From: Amyelois transitella
Taxonomy: Eukaryota; Arthropoda; Insecta; Lepidoptera; Pyralidae
Length of the DNA: 64,000 nt
Assembly (NCBI RefSeq): GCF_032362555.1
Contig: NC_083505.1
Coordinates: 6,749,501 to 6,813,500, forward strand
Direction: 5' to 3'
Shown: positions 35,936 to 46,762 of the stretch, in pieces
Position numbering within the stretch: the stretch's first letter is position 1
How the letters are laid out: each line of letters starts with the position of its first letter
Translations under genes and position numbers: made by a program
The notes under the pieces: generated by a model
Database searches by the model: none
What the model was told of the DNA's origin: nothing
What the model saw: only the letters and a program-made list of their open reading frames with translations

Positions 35936-37224
35936 GTCCAAAACCGGGTATGGGGGTAAAATCGGGACGTGCTACTATAGCTACATTTTGAGTTTCAAAT
36001 TTACGCGCGCTTTGAGTACTGCAAATGGCCATCTTGATTAGTTTGCCAACAAAAGTTGAAAGACGTTCACGCGTGTTTGTAGAAAATAATCAAGAAAAAG
36101 GTTTTTACGGTATCTGGATGTAATATACCTTAGATTTCATAAGTCTAACAATCTATTGTAACGTTCAGGTATGTGGGATTTGTTTTTTAATATGACATCA
36201 ACAATTTTATTAAGATTTAACAACATTGCTTAGATTTTTATAGCTTCTCGTTTTTAGGTTTAATTTATTAAATTATTTATTGTCGTTGCGTTTGGGGCAA
36301 AACCGTACGGGGTAATATCGGGTGGTACCCGGTTTTGTACAATTTCGCCGTCATATTTATTTTTCCATTTACTTTCATTTTATATGTAGGTATATTTGTT
36401 ATAGTTTTCAAGAAAATGCCACGTAATTATAAAAGAACTACAAATCGACAATCTTGGAGTGAGGTTTTTATGACAAATGCTATTTTAGAAGACGTTACAA
36501 AACAAAACCCCGCGGTTACACTGCAGAAACAAATAACAAAAAGATCATTAATAAATTTACAAACGAATACATATGAGAGGGCGGCAGTTAGTCCACAACC
36601 GAGCACTTCTCGGCAACCAGATTCTTTTTTGGCTTTTTCTCCGACTTATATTTTGCCTAAGCCTCATGTCGTAAGAAAGACTACTTCAAATGCTCGTCGA
36701 GGAAAAAGTGCCATAATAACTTCATCGCCTTACAAATCGGAACTTGACAAAAATAATGCTAAAAAAAAGAACCCAATAAAAATTCCGCAGTTAAATAATG
36801 ATTTGGTAAAATTTAAAAAGAAAAAGATTTCAGATGATATGTGTATTTATTGCACTGAAATTTATGGAAACACACGAAAAAGCGATGATTGGGTGCAATG
36901 CCTTAAATGTAAGAAATGGGCTCATGAAGGCTGTACCGGTTGGGAGCCAGAAGACCTTGATGAGTTCTATTGCTTCCGTTGCTAATGGGGCAAAATCGGG
37001 TATACCCGGTTTTGGACTAGGCATGGGGCAAAATCGTAAATACTAAAGCCTTGATTTTTTTGTATTTTTGTGCACTTAGAATAATAAAAAAAGTGATCTC
37101 ATTGAAAAAATCTGTGATTGATAAAGTAAACTAAACAAAGATTAATAAAGTTGATTTATAATTTATATAATATATTTTTTATTTAATATTTCCCTTAACG
37201 TCCCGTTTTTACCCCACTTTCCCC
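35936..37224 (+). mobile_element. Internally deleted pogo/Tigger-like transposon
   Basis: Flanked by TA on both sides (35934-35935, 37225-37226) with inverted ends GGGGAGATTAGTCC and ACTTTCCCC that are imperfect but share a following GGGGTAAAA-CGGGACG block. Motifs of the form GGGGCAAAATCGGGTA and ACCCGGTTTTG recur near 35950, 36295-36340 and 36986-37035. It contains a 189-codon ORF holding only the ends of a pogo-type transposase. Confidence 0.75.
36416..36985 (+). CDS. Pogo-like transposase remnant: N-terminal HTH start fused to C-terminal zinc finger
   Basis: 189 residues from the ATG at 36416; the upstream part of the open frame lacks an ATG. It opens MPRNYKRTTNRQSWSEVFM, the typical start of the psq/CENPB-like HTH in pogo transposases. 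The linker contains SSPYKSELDK and a Lys-rich run, a segment normally found after the DDE domain. It ends with a PHD-like zinc-binding pattern, CIYCTEIYG...DDWVQCLKCKKWAHEGCTG...YCFRC. The whole DDE catalytic domain (some 300 residues in relatives) is absent, yet the frame is open throughout. It cannot transpose; it could still bind DNA, which is untested. Confidence 0.7.
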   Translation: MPRNYKRTTNRQSWSEVFMTNAILEDVTKQNPAVTLQKQITKRSLINLQTNTYERAAVSPQPSTSRQPDSFLAFSPTYILPKPHVVRKTTSNARRGKSAIITSSPYKSELDKNNAKKKNPIKIPQLNNDLVKFKKKKISDDMCIYCTEIYGNTRKSDDWVQCLKCKKWAHEGCTGWEPEDLDEFYCFRC

Positions 37225-37370
37225 TATTTTTAATTTTAATGCGCTCTCTACTTATCTCGTAATATCTAGAAATAATCAAAATCATTATTTATGTCAGATA
37301 GTAGGTACTTACCTTATTAATAAAAAAAATGTTATTAGGTAGTGTACTTAATTTTAATTAAGATATACGT

Positions 37371-37637
37371 ACCGTGTGGTTCCCGGCCCCAATAGAAAAA
37401 AGAATAGGACTACTCCATCTCTTCCCCACGGATGTCGTAAAAGGCGACTAAGGGATTGGTTTATAAACTTGGGATTCTTCTTTTAGGCGATGGGCTAGCA
37501 ACTTGTCACCATTTGAATCTCAATTCTATCAAAAAACCAAACAGCTGAACGTGGCCTTTTTGTCTTTTCAAGACTGTTGGCTCTGTGTAGGTACACCATA
37601 AGGGATATAGACGTGATAATATGTAAGTATGTATACA
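37371..37637 (+). mobile_element. SINE-like element (GTTCCCGGCACC family), full length
   Basis: About 265 bp from CCGTGTGGTTCCCGGC through ACTCCATCTCTTCCCC, GGCGACTAAGGGAT, GCGATGGGCTAGCAAC, GAACGTGGCC and ATAGACGTGATAATATGTAA. Best reference copy of the family in the window. Head and tail match the RTE at 38552-41970. Confidence 0.8.
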
Positions 37638-38128
37638 TGTTCCAAGCCGAATTTGATGGTGATATCACCTGGGTCATCAAAGTGAAATAAGCCATAATTT
37701 GGTTATTTTTCTATCTACGAAGTAATAAAAAGTATTTACGAGTATCTCATCACAAGTAGAGCTGTTTCTGCAGATGCCTTGTAATGCCTTGCATTAGCCC
37801 TTAAATTTAACAATTTTTATTATGGGCACCTACTATTCAATTCTAAGGCTTCTCCGAGAGGGTAAGTCGAGACAACTGAACCTCCTTGACCATATCGTAA
37901 CACACATGAACGACTCCGAAAGTAGCATGCGTAGGGCTTCTCCTCGCGTTATTTTGTGTTCAGGCGTTTGATCTTGTTTGACATATTGAAATCCACTTAA
38001 ACCTTGATTTGATAGTGTACGAATAATATTTCAAAATGATACCTACTTCCTATTGAGGCCATTTACAAAGTTACCTAGAATTCAAATAAGTATTTTAGGT
38101 TAGGCACAATGTCTTAGTAGGAATTATG

Positions 38129-38393
38129 GAAATACATACATACATATAGTCACGTCTATATACCTTACGAAGTAGACAGAGCCAATAGTCCCGAAAAGAC
38201 TGAAGGGCCAAGTTCAGCTGCTAGGCTTAATGATGGAATTGAGATCAAAATAGGGACACGTTGCTAGCCCATCGCCTAAAAAAAAGGATCGCAATTTTAT
38301 AAGCCTATCCCTTATTCGGCTTTTACGACATCTATGGGAAAGAGATGGAGTGGTCCAAATGTTTTTGTAGCTATTGGTGCCGGGAACGGCACG
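38129..38393 (-). mobile_element. SINE-like element (GTTCCCGGCACC family), full length, inverted
   Basis: Reverse-strand copy with all landmarks from the TATGTATGTATG tail (38129) to the GCCGTTCCCGGCACC head (38393). It lies head to head with the RTE leader 160 bp away. Confidence 0.8.
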
Positions 38394-38551
38394 GCATTAT
38401 GGAAATAGCTAAGTAAATTAATTGATTAAAGTAATTTGTATAACCCTACTACCCTACTTAATTTTTCAAGTAGATACCATACTGAGATTTTTATTTGTTT
38501 CTTTGTCTGATGCTATAAGAATACCTATAAAATTATGTGATTATTACTATC

Positions 38552-41500
38552 GCCGTGTGGTTCCCGGCACCATTACAAAAGAATAGGACCACTCCATCTC
38601 TTTCCCACGGATGTCGTAAGAGCCGACTAAGGGATAGACTTGGGATTCCTCTTTAATGTAAATCCCTGCCAATCTAAGGTCTGCCGCGCCGATGGATGCA
38701 TGGCTAGGGGCGAGCCTAGTCTCGAGCGTGCCACTTCCGCCATGGGGTTGGGCGACCCCCAGGTAATGGCTAGCCTTACCCTGGCATGCGGGGCTCTGCT
38801 GGGGCGGACAAAATTTTTCCCTAGCGTCTCGTGGGAATCGCATTATGAACCTTAAAAAGCATATAAATGGCGGCGATGGTGTCCGCACCCCATCACGTCT
38901 CGTTCCCGGCGGGAGCGGTATGCGGTCTGCTGAAAGCCGCTTTGCGACGATGAATGTAAGAGGAGGAATGAAGGATAAGATTGAGGAAGTATGCCAGATG
39001 ATGGATGAAAGACGTTTGGATGTGTTGTGCGTGAATGAAACGAAGCGGAAAGGATGCGACGCGACGCAGCACGGCCCTTACACGGCGTATTGGTCTGGAA
39101 TTTCCAGTACCAGCCGAGGCTGTCAAGGGGTCGGTCTAATTCTTTCTGCACGAATGGCTGAGTGCGTGAATGAGTATGAGTGTGTCAGCCCTCGTCTTCT
39201 ATGGATTAGGCTGAAAGTTGGAATCACTCGGATCTTCGTTCTAGGTGTTTATGCACCTTGGGATGTGGGTTCGAGGGGTACAACATCAGCAAAAAGCGAA
39301 AACGAGGAGTTCTGGAATAGTGTAAGAGAAGTATTGAAAGTTACCAAGCCAAATGAGAAGATTATTATGTTAGGTGATTTTAATGGATGGGTGGGTGTAA
39401 AGCGTGATGGATATGAAAAGGTGCTTGGTGCGTTTGGTGACGAAAAGGTGAATGATAATGGAAGAAGTGTATTAGAAATTTGTCTAGAGTGGGATCTTTT
39501 TGTGTCGAACTCAATGTTTCAACATAAAGAGATCCACACCTACACAAGAGTGGAAGGTATTTTAAAAAGTATGATAGACTTTGTGATTGTAGATGAAAGA
39601 TTGAAGAACAAAGTGCTGGATACCCGTGCATATCGCGGTGCTGGCATTGACTCGGACCATTTACTGGTGATATCCCGGATAAGAGGTATCTTCAATCGCT
39701 GGCGGCACAGGGTAAGGGAGCAAACCAGCGCTTTGGAAAGAGTAAAAGTAGAAAATTTGCAAGATATGGATGTAGGTAAGAAGTATATTAATAGACTGAA
39801 GGATGAATTTGAAGATTTAGAGGAAATGAGCGATATTGAAGATGGATGGAAGGAATTTAAAGAAAGAATTGTGAAAGTAGCTGTTGAAGTGTGTGGTGTA
39901 AGTAGAAGAAGGAAAGGAAAAAATCACAAAAATGCGTGGATGAGTAAAGATGTGCAAGAACTTGTGCGATTAAAGAAGAAAGCATGGCTGGATTTGTTAG
40001 CAGCAAAAGCTAACTTAAGAATGCAAGAGGTTATAGATGAAGATGTGAATGAAGCACGTAAGGAATATAAGAAAATGAAAGATTTGGTTAAGAAAGCTGT
40101 GATTAGAAAGAAAGAAGAGTATAAAGAGGATTTTGATAAAAGGCTATCAGAAGACTTTCAGTCAAATCTGAAAGTATTCTGGAAATCCGTAAGGTCAGCC
40201 CGAGGAAATACTATAACCAGAGAGCTGACTAGGATCAGATGCCAGGATGGTAGCGTTGTGAAAGGAGAAGAATGTGTACTAAAGATATGGAAGGACTATT
40301 TTGAAAGTTTATTTGAAAAAAAGGAAGGAAATAAGAAAGATTTCTGCTATAGCGAAGAAAAAGATGAATGAGATGGAAGGCGAAATTGAAATGTTCGAAA
40401 TTGTGGAAGCACTTAAGAGTATGAAAGCGGGAAAGGCTGCTGGGTGTGATAGAGTGTCGGTCGAGATGCTTAAAGCAGGAAAAGGCGTAGTAGCTAGTCA
40501 GTTGTACTGCCTTTTCAATTTGTGTTGGAGAAGCGGCCGAGTACCAAAAGATTGGTGTAAGGCTGTTATCGTGCCACTTTACAAAGGAAAAGGGTCACAG
40601 CTGGACTGCAAAAATTATCGTGGTATAAGCCTGCTTAGCGTCGTCGGCAAATTGTATGCTAAGGTATTGATTAATAGAGTCAGGAATGAAACTGATGACA
40701 AAATATGGGATGCTCAAGCGGGATTTCGAAAGGGAATGGGATGTACTGATCAGGTCTTTTCCTTGCGGTGCATAGCCGAAAAGTTTTTGGCCAAGAGTCA
40801 AAAAGTCTATTGCACATTCGTAGATCTGGAAAAGGCCTATGACAGAGTTGAGAGGAATGAATTGTGGTCAGCACTTTCTATGCATGGGGTGAGCAGTCTC
40901 TTAATACGAGCACTGAAATCCTTATATGAGGATTCGAGTGCTTGTGTCAGGATAAACGGAGCGCACACTGAGTGGTTTAAGATTGAGAAAGGCGTTAGGC
41001 AAGGATGTGTTGCGTCACCGTGGCTGTTCAACCTATTTATGGATAGCTGTTTGACAGATTTGAAAGAGTCTAAAAGTGGATTAAGGATGAATGAGTTACT
41101 CGTCAAATGTCTGCTCTATGCCGACGATCAGGTTATACTGGCGTCATCAGCGGAGGAGTTACAGGAGATGGTAAACTGTATGCATGAAGCTTTAAAAGAG
41201 AAAGGAATGAAAGTGAACGTAAGTAAAACTAAAACACTGGTTTTTGAAATGGAGAAAGAAATGACAGCATGTAATATTTTGATTGGAGGAGAAAAAGTGG
41301 AGCGAGTGAAAGAGTTTGTATATCTAGGATCAAAGTTTACATCAGATGGCAAGTATGATAGTGATATTGAAAGGAGAGTGAACGCGGGGAACATGGTGAA
41401 TGGAGCTTTGCATGCCTTTATGAGCAGTCAGAAACTATCCAAAAAGGCTCGACTGGCTGTGCACAGGGGCGTGTTGGTCCCGACATTAATATATGGGAGT

Positions 41501-41970
41501 GAAAGTTGGGTATGGCAAAAGAAGCATGAAAGCAGAATAAATGCAGTGGAAATGAGAGCGTTAAGGAGTATGATGGGTGTGAAATTGAGTGACAGGATAA
41601 GGAACAGCGTGATAAGGGAATGTTGTGATGTGAAAGAAGATGTAGTTACAGGAATAGAAAAGGGTATGTTAAGATGGTTCGGTCATGTGGAGAGGATGAA
41701 TGAAAGCAGGTTGACTAAGCAGATATACAAGGAGAGTGTGGAGGGAAAGGTCGGAGTGGGAAGACCTAGACGAACGTATCTTGATCAAATTAAGGACGTC
41801 CTGGTAAAGGGTCAGGTCAAAAGTACCCGAAACCGCCGAGCTTGTATGAAGAGAGTTATGAATGTGGACGAAGCGAAAGAAGTAGGTATGCAGAGATCGT
41901 GGCAAGTGGAAAGAGGTAGTCTCTGCCTACCCCTCCGGGAAAGAGGCGTGATTTTATGTATGTATGTATA
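38552..41970 (+). mobile_element. RTE-clade non-LTR retrotransposon, near full length
   Basis: Begins with a leader matching the GTTCCCGGCACC SINE-like family, then APE endonuclease and reverse transcriptase frames, a very short 3' UTR and a terminal TATGTATGTATGTATA run, as in RTE elements. One frameshift in an A run (40316-40322) splits the single ORF. A clear target duplication was not found. Confidence 0.9.
38845..40371 (+). pseudogene. RTE polyprotein, 5' part: APE-type endonuclease
   Basis: 508-codon frame from the ATG at 38845. After a short leader comes the apurinic-endonuclease-like domain: FATMNVRGG, DVLCVNETKRKG (catalytic Glu), LGDFNGWVG (Asp-Asn) and SDHLLVISRIR (His), in the normal order. 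A charged helical spacer rich in Lys and Glu follows. The endonuclease would nick target DNA for target-primed reverse transcription. The native frame leaves at the A run 40316-40322; the last 15 or so codons are out of frame. In relatives the endonuclease and reverse transcriptase form one protein. Confidence 0.88.
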
Positions 41971-41971
41971 A
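40316..41971 (+). pseudogene. RTE polyprotein, 3' part: reverse transcriptase
   Basis: Continues the preceding ORF after one extra base in a 7-A run. It contains the RT fingers and palm: SMKAGKAAGCDRVSVEML, VIVPLYKGKG, NYRGISLLSVVGKLY, AGFRKGMGCTDQVFSL, FVDLEKAYDRV, GVRQGCVASPWLFNLFMD and the catalytic LLYADDQVIL (YADD at 41117-41128). A C-terminal stretch with RRWFGHVERM-type sequence ([18 protein letters not shown]) and [15 protein letters not shown] is typical of the clade. Apart from the frameshift it is open to its stop. Copy is young but not autonomous as it stands. Confidence 0.9.
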
Positions 41972-42601
41972 ACCATTAGCAGACTTTTTGATAAAACTTT
42001 TAGTATATATTAACTCCAACAAATATTACTATGAAGATAGTGTTTTAAGTTTTGTAAGTATAGGTACCTATATGGAAAATAATTGTATTTTTATTTTATA
42101 AAGAATAAATTCATAAACAACAGATTGTCATGATGTTGGCCTTTGCCCGTTGAATTTCCAGGAAAAGTAACCTAATTTTGTAACTATTACTTTATCTATC
42201 TATTTTGTGCCTTAACAAAGTTTACTGTGAGTCTTTAGGAAATAACTATTTTGTATGTAATCAAATAAAGCTGTCTGTTTATTAAACTTTGACAATTTAA
42301 CGAGACTGCAGTGTGGACGGATTTTATGAGCAGTCTGCGCCATGAGCTGCCAACGGCACTTTGATGCCGAATAGTACCGTCGTATCCATATGTTTCCTCG
42401 AATCAACGCCTGTTTTCTACGAAGATAATGACCATCATAAAGCTACGTTATAGTTACTGCCGCCGACATTAAACATTATTAACTACTTATTTGTTTATCA
42501 TAAAAAGTGAACATTCACGCGCAAGCTGCTGAAAGGAAATAGTCTATTGCTCCATAATCATTAGGTGAAAGGGGATTTTAACACAGTTACCTACACATTA
42601 G
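41971..42601. other. Spacer, nothing recognised
   Basis: AT-rich sequence between the RTE and the next SINE fragment, with no ORF or repeat I can name. Confidence 0.4.
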
Positions 42602-42613
42602 GTTTTTATCCTT

Positions 42614-42788
42614 ACGTGGTAGACAGACCACTCCATATCTTTTCCATGGATGTCATAAAAGGCGACTAAGGCTAAGGCCAGGGATTATTTTTGTAGGCGA
42701 TTAGCCAGTAAAGGCTAGTAGCCAGTCATTATTGATTTATTAGGTACATACGAACGAACGTGGCCTTTCAGTCCTTTCGTATCAGTTT
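42614..42788 (+). mobile_element. SINE-like element, degraded
   Basis: ACCACTCCATATCTTTTCCA, GGCGACTAAGG and CGAACGTGGCCTTTCAGTCC identify the family. Confidence 0.6.
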
Positions 42789-42796
42789 CAGTGAGA

Positions 42797-42801
<5 letters not shown>

Positions 42802-42828
<27 letters not shown>

Positions 42829-42829
42829 T
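42802..42829. repeat. (TA)n microsatellite
   Basis: Uninterrupted alternating TA over about 28 bp. Confidence 0.8.
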
Positions 42830-42839
42830 GAGACAGAGC

Positions 42840-43088
42840 CACAAGACCCCAAGCTCACGTTTAAAATACAATTATTTCGCATTTTTCTATACTTATTTTA
42901 TATTAGAAACTTTTTTCCCCGCAGCTCCGCCGGCAGCGTTCAAAGTACTCCATGCCTATGCCCACCTACACCACATTATACGTAGTATAATGTACCTACT
43001 TATGTATAATTTCATGGACATCGGTTCAGTGGTTTCGACGTGTAAGACGGACAAACAAACACAATAAAAATATAATATATATATATAG
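42840..43088 (-). repeat. Lep1-like fragment with adjacent TA microsatellites
   Basis: GCAGCTCCGCCGG and ATCGGTTCAGTGGTTTCGAC, ending ACAAACAAACACAATAAAAA and a TATATATA run. A (TA)n array lies just before it at about 42802-42829. Confidence 0.45.
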
Positions 43089-43493
43089 ATTTACCTATTT
43101 TTTAAGCTTTGCCTTAAGAAAAACTCATATAAGGCTTTAATATAGGTAGGATTATAGACCGGTGTTGAAGATAGCTGTACTGTTTGGAAATGTATTAGTT
43201 TTAATTGATGTCACTTTCCTAATAATACAAATGGATTAAAAGAGATAAGTCCTGGGTCACGTGCAGGATAATCCCGGCTAATTGAAAGCGTGCGCCGATC
43301 ACAGATTGTCAGGTGTGGGATTAAAGACTGGGATATGCAATGCATGCATGACTGGAAGTTGGGATGTGATTTCGCAACTAGCGATACCAGAAAATTTTCT
43401 GATACCTACTTCCTAAATAATTAAAAAATAAGTAATATTCTTGCATAGTAACAAATATGCAATAGCTAATCTAAGTACTTATTTACGCGCTAA

Positions 43494-43710
43494 CATCAAG
43501 AACTACTGGTTCGAATTGAAAAATTATTTTTGTGTTTAATAGACCATTTGTCGAGGAAGGCTTTAGGCTATTTATCATCACGCTGCAACTATTAGGAGCG
43601 AAGAAATAATGGAAAATGTTAAAAAAAATGGAGAACCTTGAACCTCCTTGAAGGCTTCAATGATGCCCAAAATAACTTTTCCACGCAGACGAAGTCGCGG
43701 GCACAGCTAG
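43494..43710 (+). mobile_element. Lep1-type Helitron fragment, 3' complete
   Basis: Ends with CAGACGAAGTCGCGGGCACA and then GCTAG, the typical CTAG 3' end of lepidopteran Lep1 Helitrons. A second copy starts at the very next base. Confidence 0.7.
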
Positions 43711-43861
43711 TCTATACTAATATTATAAAGCTGAAGAGTTTGTTTGTTTGTTTGAACTCGCTAATCTCAGGAACTACTGGTTCTATTTGAAAAATTATTT
43801 TTGCGTTGAATAGACCATTTATCGAGGAAGGCTTTAGGCTACCTATAGGTATATCTACTAC
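43711..43861 (+). mobile_element. Lep1-type Helitron fragment, 5' complete
   Basis: Begins TCTATACTAATATTATAAAG directly after the CTAG end of the preceding copy, giving a head-to-tail pair; interrupted after about 150 bp by an inverted copy. Confidence 0.7.
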
Positions 43862-44251
43862 TAGCTGTTGCCCGCGACTTCGTACGCGTGGAAGAGTCGC
43901 AAATCCCACAGAAATTAAAGTCTTTGTGGCATTTATGCAAAGTGCCCGACATCATTGTCCAGACTCTTCTTTGTCCACGCAAATAATAAAGAGAAAATAT
44001 TTGTATTTTCGTATGTTTGTAACGAATATACTCAAAAGCTACTGGACTTATTTTCACGAAATTTGGCGCATATAAAGAATAGACCTTCGAAAGTGACATA
44101 GGCATATTTTTTCTAGATTTTTCACGGAAATGAAGCCCCGCCCTAAAGCAAGTTATATAACAATACACAAAATTTCAAGAATATTGCTTCAGTAGATAAA
44201 GTGTGAAGAGACAACAAACAAACAAACTTTTGCCTTTATAATATTAATTAT
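43862..44251 (-). mobile_element. Lep1-like Helitron, inverted
   Basis: Starts with CTAGCTGTTGCCCGCGACTT (reverse of the 3' end) and ends in TTTATAATATTAATTATA (reverse of the 5' end). Confidence 0.65.
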
Positions 44252-44477
44252 AACAAAACAAAAAAAAAAAGTAGAATAACTACCTATAACGGAAAATATA
44301 AAATATCTGAGCCGCGCGGCGTGGTAGGCTCCTCTCTTCCTTGCAGCGTCATGTTTTGCACTTCATGCGGCGCGGGTGAATTTTATATCGGTGTTATTTT
44401 TAAATTGTTATATCTTCTAAGATGTTCATTGAAATTAAGTGACGTCGAAGACAATTTTGTTCACAATTAAATATCTA

Positions 44478-44600
44478 TAGATCACGCTGCAACTATAAGG
44501 AGCAAAAAAAATGGAAAATATGAATAAAACGGGGAAAATTATTCATCCATAAGGGCTTCAACCATACCTATAATCGACGAAGTCGCGGGGTTAGTGATAA
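44478..44600 (+). mobile_element. Lep1-type Helitron 3' fragment
   Basis: GATCACGCTGCAACTATAAG through CGACGAAGTCGCGGGGTTAG matches the 3' half of the 43.5-kb copy. Confidence 0.6.
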
Positions 44601-44606
44601 CTCGAA

Positions 44607-44852
44607 ATCTTTCCCATGGAGTTCAGAAAAGGTGCTTTAGGGAATAGGAGCACATTCATGTACCTATATTATATATTTTGTGCCAGCTACTTCTTTTCCT
44701 CTCATACAAATTGTAAAACTCCATTATGGGAAAAGTTAATTATCTTTTCGAACTTTTAGGCCATAGGCTAGCAAGCTGTTACTACTCCATCAATAATTTT
44801 ACTGTGTCTACCTAGTAAGGATAAAGACGTGATTATATAAGCAAATATGTGT
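44607..44852 (+). mobile_element. SINE-like element, highly degraded
   Basis: CTTTCCCATGGA, GCTAGCAAGCTGTTACTA and AAAGACGTGATTATATAAGC are recognisable over about 245 bp. Confidence 0.45.
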
Positions 44853-45627
44853 CTAAGTAGGTACTTACATCTATTGTAGAATGTCCTTTATTTGAACAAA
44901 AAATCGTTACTTAAAGAGGTACTAGAAAAATTAGATTAACTACCAACATTGCAAACTTTTGATATTTAAAAATTATTGCAGACACCACCTCTAATTGCAG
45001 GCTTTCACAATATTAATAGTTGTTTGGGCTGAACATCATCTATCCATGAGCCAATGTTTAGTAAAAAATAAAATGTCCTCATTTAAATCCTGCAAAACTA
45101 ATTCTATTAGTACTTAAGTCTGCCGAGAAGGCCTTGTATATTTTGATGGATTATCCTTAACTCTTGCGGGTTTCCCGTTGTCTGGATTACATAGTTATTG
45201 AGACAATTACTTATTGAATAAGTTTCACTGTTATATTTATAGAAATTTATAAATATTCATACTTACAATAAAACCATACTCGTAGGAAAGCTAGGACACG
45301 AATGCCATGTATTTTTGTGATGCGCGTGCATGGGACGCCGCACCACAAATAAACAAGAACATAACAAGACGGAGTTTGTATAACAACTCAAACTTCTTTG
45401 TAGTACCGAATATAAGTATTATCTATGTGGGCAAGGTTCAGGTTTTTTATAAGTATTCATGAATTATTATTTTTTTAAACTTGTCGATAAGGTAGGTACT
45501 TTTATTTTCGATGAGTAGGTACCTACAATATGTCATTGGATACACTTTATTTCTTAATAATCCGCATAAAAATGGACACATGAAACTTAAGCGTTAGACC
45601 ATTTAACAGTTCAAAACGTTCATCTGA
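44853..45627. other. Spacer, nothing recognised
   Basis: AT-rich, no ORF or named repeat. Confidence 0.4.
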
Positions 45628-45758
45628 ACGACGAGCTAGCTTGAAAAGAATTATGAATGTAAGTACTTACCTACCTATATGAGGATAGAAACAAGTGGTA
45701 AGATGTAAAGACTAGTTAAATAGGTAGTCTATCCCTCCGCGAAAGAGGCGATGCGTTT
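45628..45758 (+). repeat. 3'-end fragment of the 38.5-kb RTE family
   Basis: Resembles 41838-41960 of the RTE: AAGAATTATGAATGT, a diverged middle, then TATCCCTCCGCGAAAGAGGCG against the CCCTCCGGGAAAGAGGCG of the RTE end. Confidence 0.6.
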
Positions 45759-45981
45759 TTTGTTATTATTTATGCTATTTTTTAGCCCGAGACTTATTTC
45801 AGAGACTTGCAGACTTGTGCATGACTTTTTGGCGGGAACCCAAACTGATTTACGTAAATTTTTTTCTAAAATGTGTATGTGATCAAATATTAATGATTTA
45901 TAAGTGTGGATTTTTTTTCTTGTGTTTATGGACAAGCATGCGTGTTGGAAAGTCTTACAATAACGGATTTTATGACTTTTT

Positions 45982-46536
45982 ATCTTCTTCTTCGTCGTTG
46001 CCTTTTCCCACTTTCTACGTGGGGTCGGCACAGTATGTTAGTTTTTTCCAATTACTTCTGTCAATTGCCATCTCACTGGTCACTCCCTTTCTTCTCATAC
46101 TATCCTTTACGCCGTCCATCCATATTTTTTTCGGTCTTCCCCTATTTCTTGAACCTTTCACCTTCATATATACCTAAAGCTCTTTTAGTAACATGACCTT
46201 CCTCTCTTCTCATGATGTGTCCGTACCAACCCAGTTTATTACCATTCATCTTTTCATTTTATTGGCGCTACTTTCATACTACCCCTTATATACTCATTAC
46301 GTATTTTATCCATTCTTGTCACTCCACACATCCATCGTAACATTCGCATCTCACTCGCATACAGTTTCCTTTCTTCCGTCGCTTTCGTTGCCCAACACTC
46401 TGCTCCATACAGCATAACCGGTCTGATGACAGTCTTGTATATTTTACATTTTAATTTAAGAGGCATACGAGGATCGCATGTCACTCCTGTTACTTGTCGC
46501 CATTTTGCCCATCCTGCCCCTACTCTGTTGTTAACA
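45982..46536 (-). pseudogene. 3' end of a second, different RTE-type retrotransposon
   Basis: Minus-strand fragments give the C-terminal part of an RTE/BovB-like protein: VNNRVGAGWAKWRQVTGV, IYKTVIRPVMLYGAECWA and MLRWMCGVTRMDKIRNEY, then after frameshifts WYGHIMRREEG, GRPKKIWMDGVKDSMRRKG and KLTYCADP, ending in an AAG-rich tail. The RT catalytic part is missing. The LINE 3' tail begins exactly where this fragment stops, so the LINE appears to have inserted into it or truncated it. Confidence 0.75.
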
Positions 46537-46762
46537 TCAAACTCAAAACTCAAACTCAAACTCAAAATATTTATTGCATAACTGTGTAGACATATTAGAT
46601 GGCATTACATTAACAGTATCAACAGTTTGCCCCTTCAGGCATGCAATATTTTTTAGTATTGAAAATACTAACATGTATAATGTATTAAATAATACAGACA
46701 TAAAACTTTTTCTAAAAAAACCAATTACATAGAACATTGTTTATACATCTAAATTTTTATGT

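Noticed and set aside
40301-40371. Programmed ribosomal frameshift between the two RTE frames
   Set aside because: RTE relatives normally have one ORF here, and one extra A in a 7-A run is the simpler explanation; no supporting stem was seen.
45815-46177. 120-codon plus-strand frame
   Set aside because: Antisense shadow of the minus-strand RTE C-terminal fragment.
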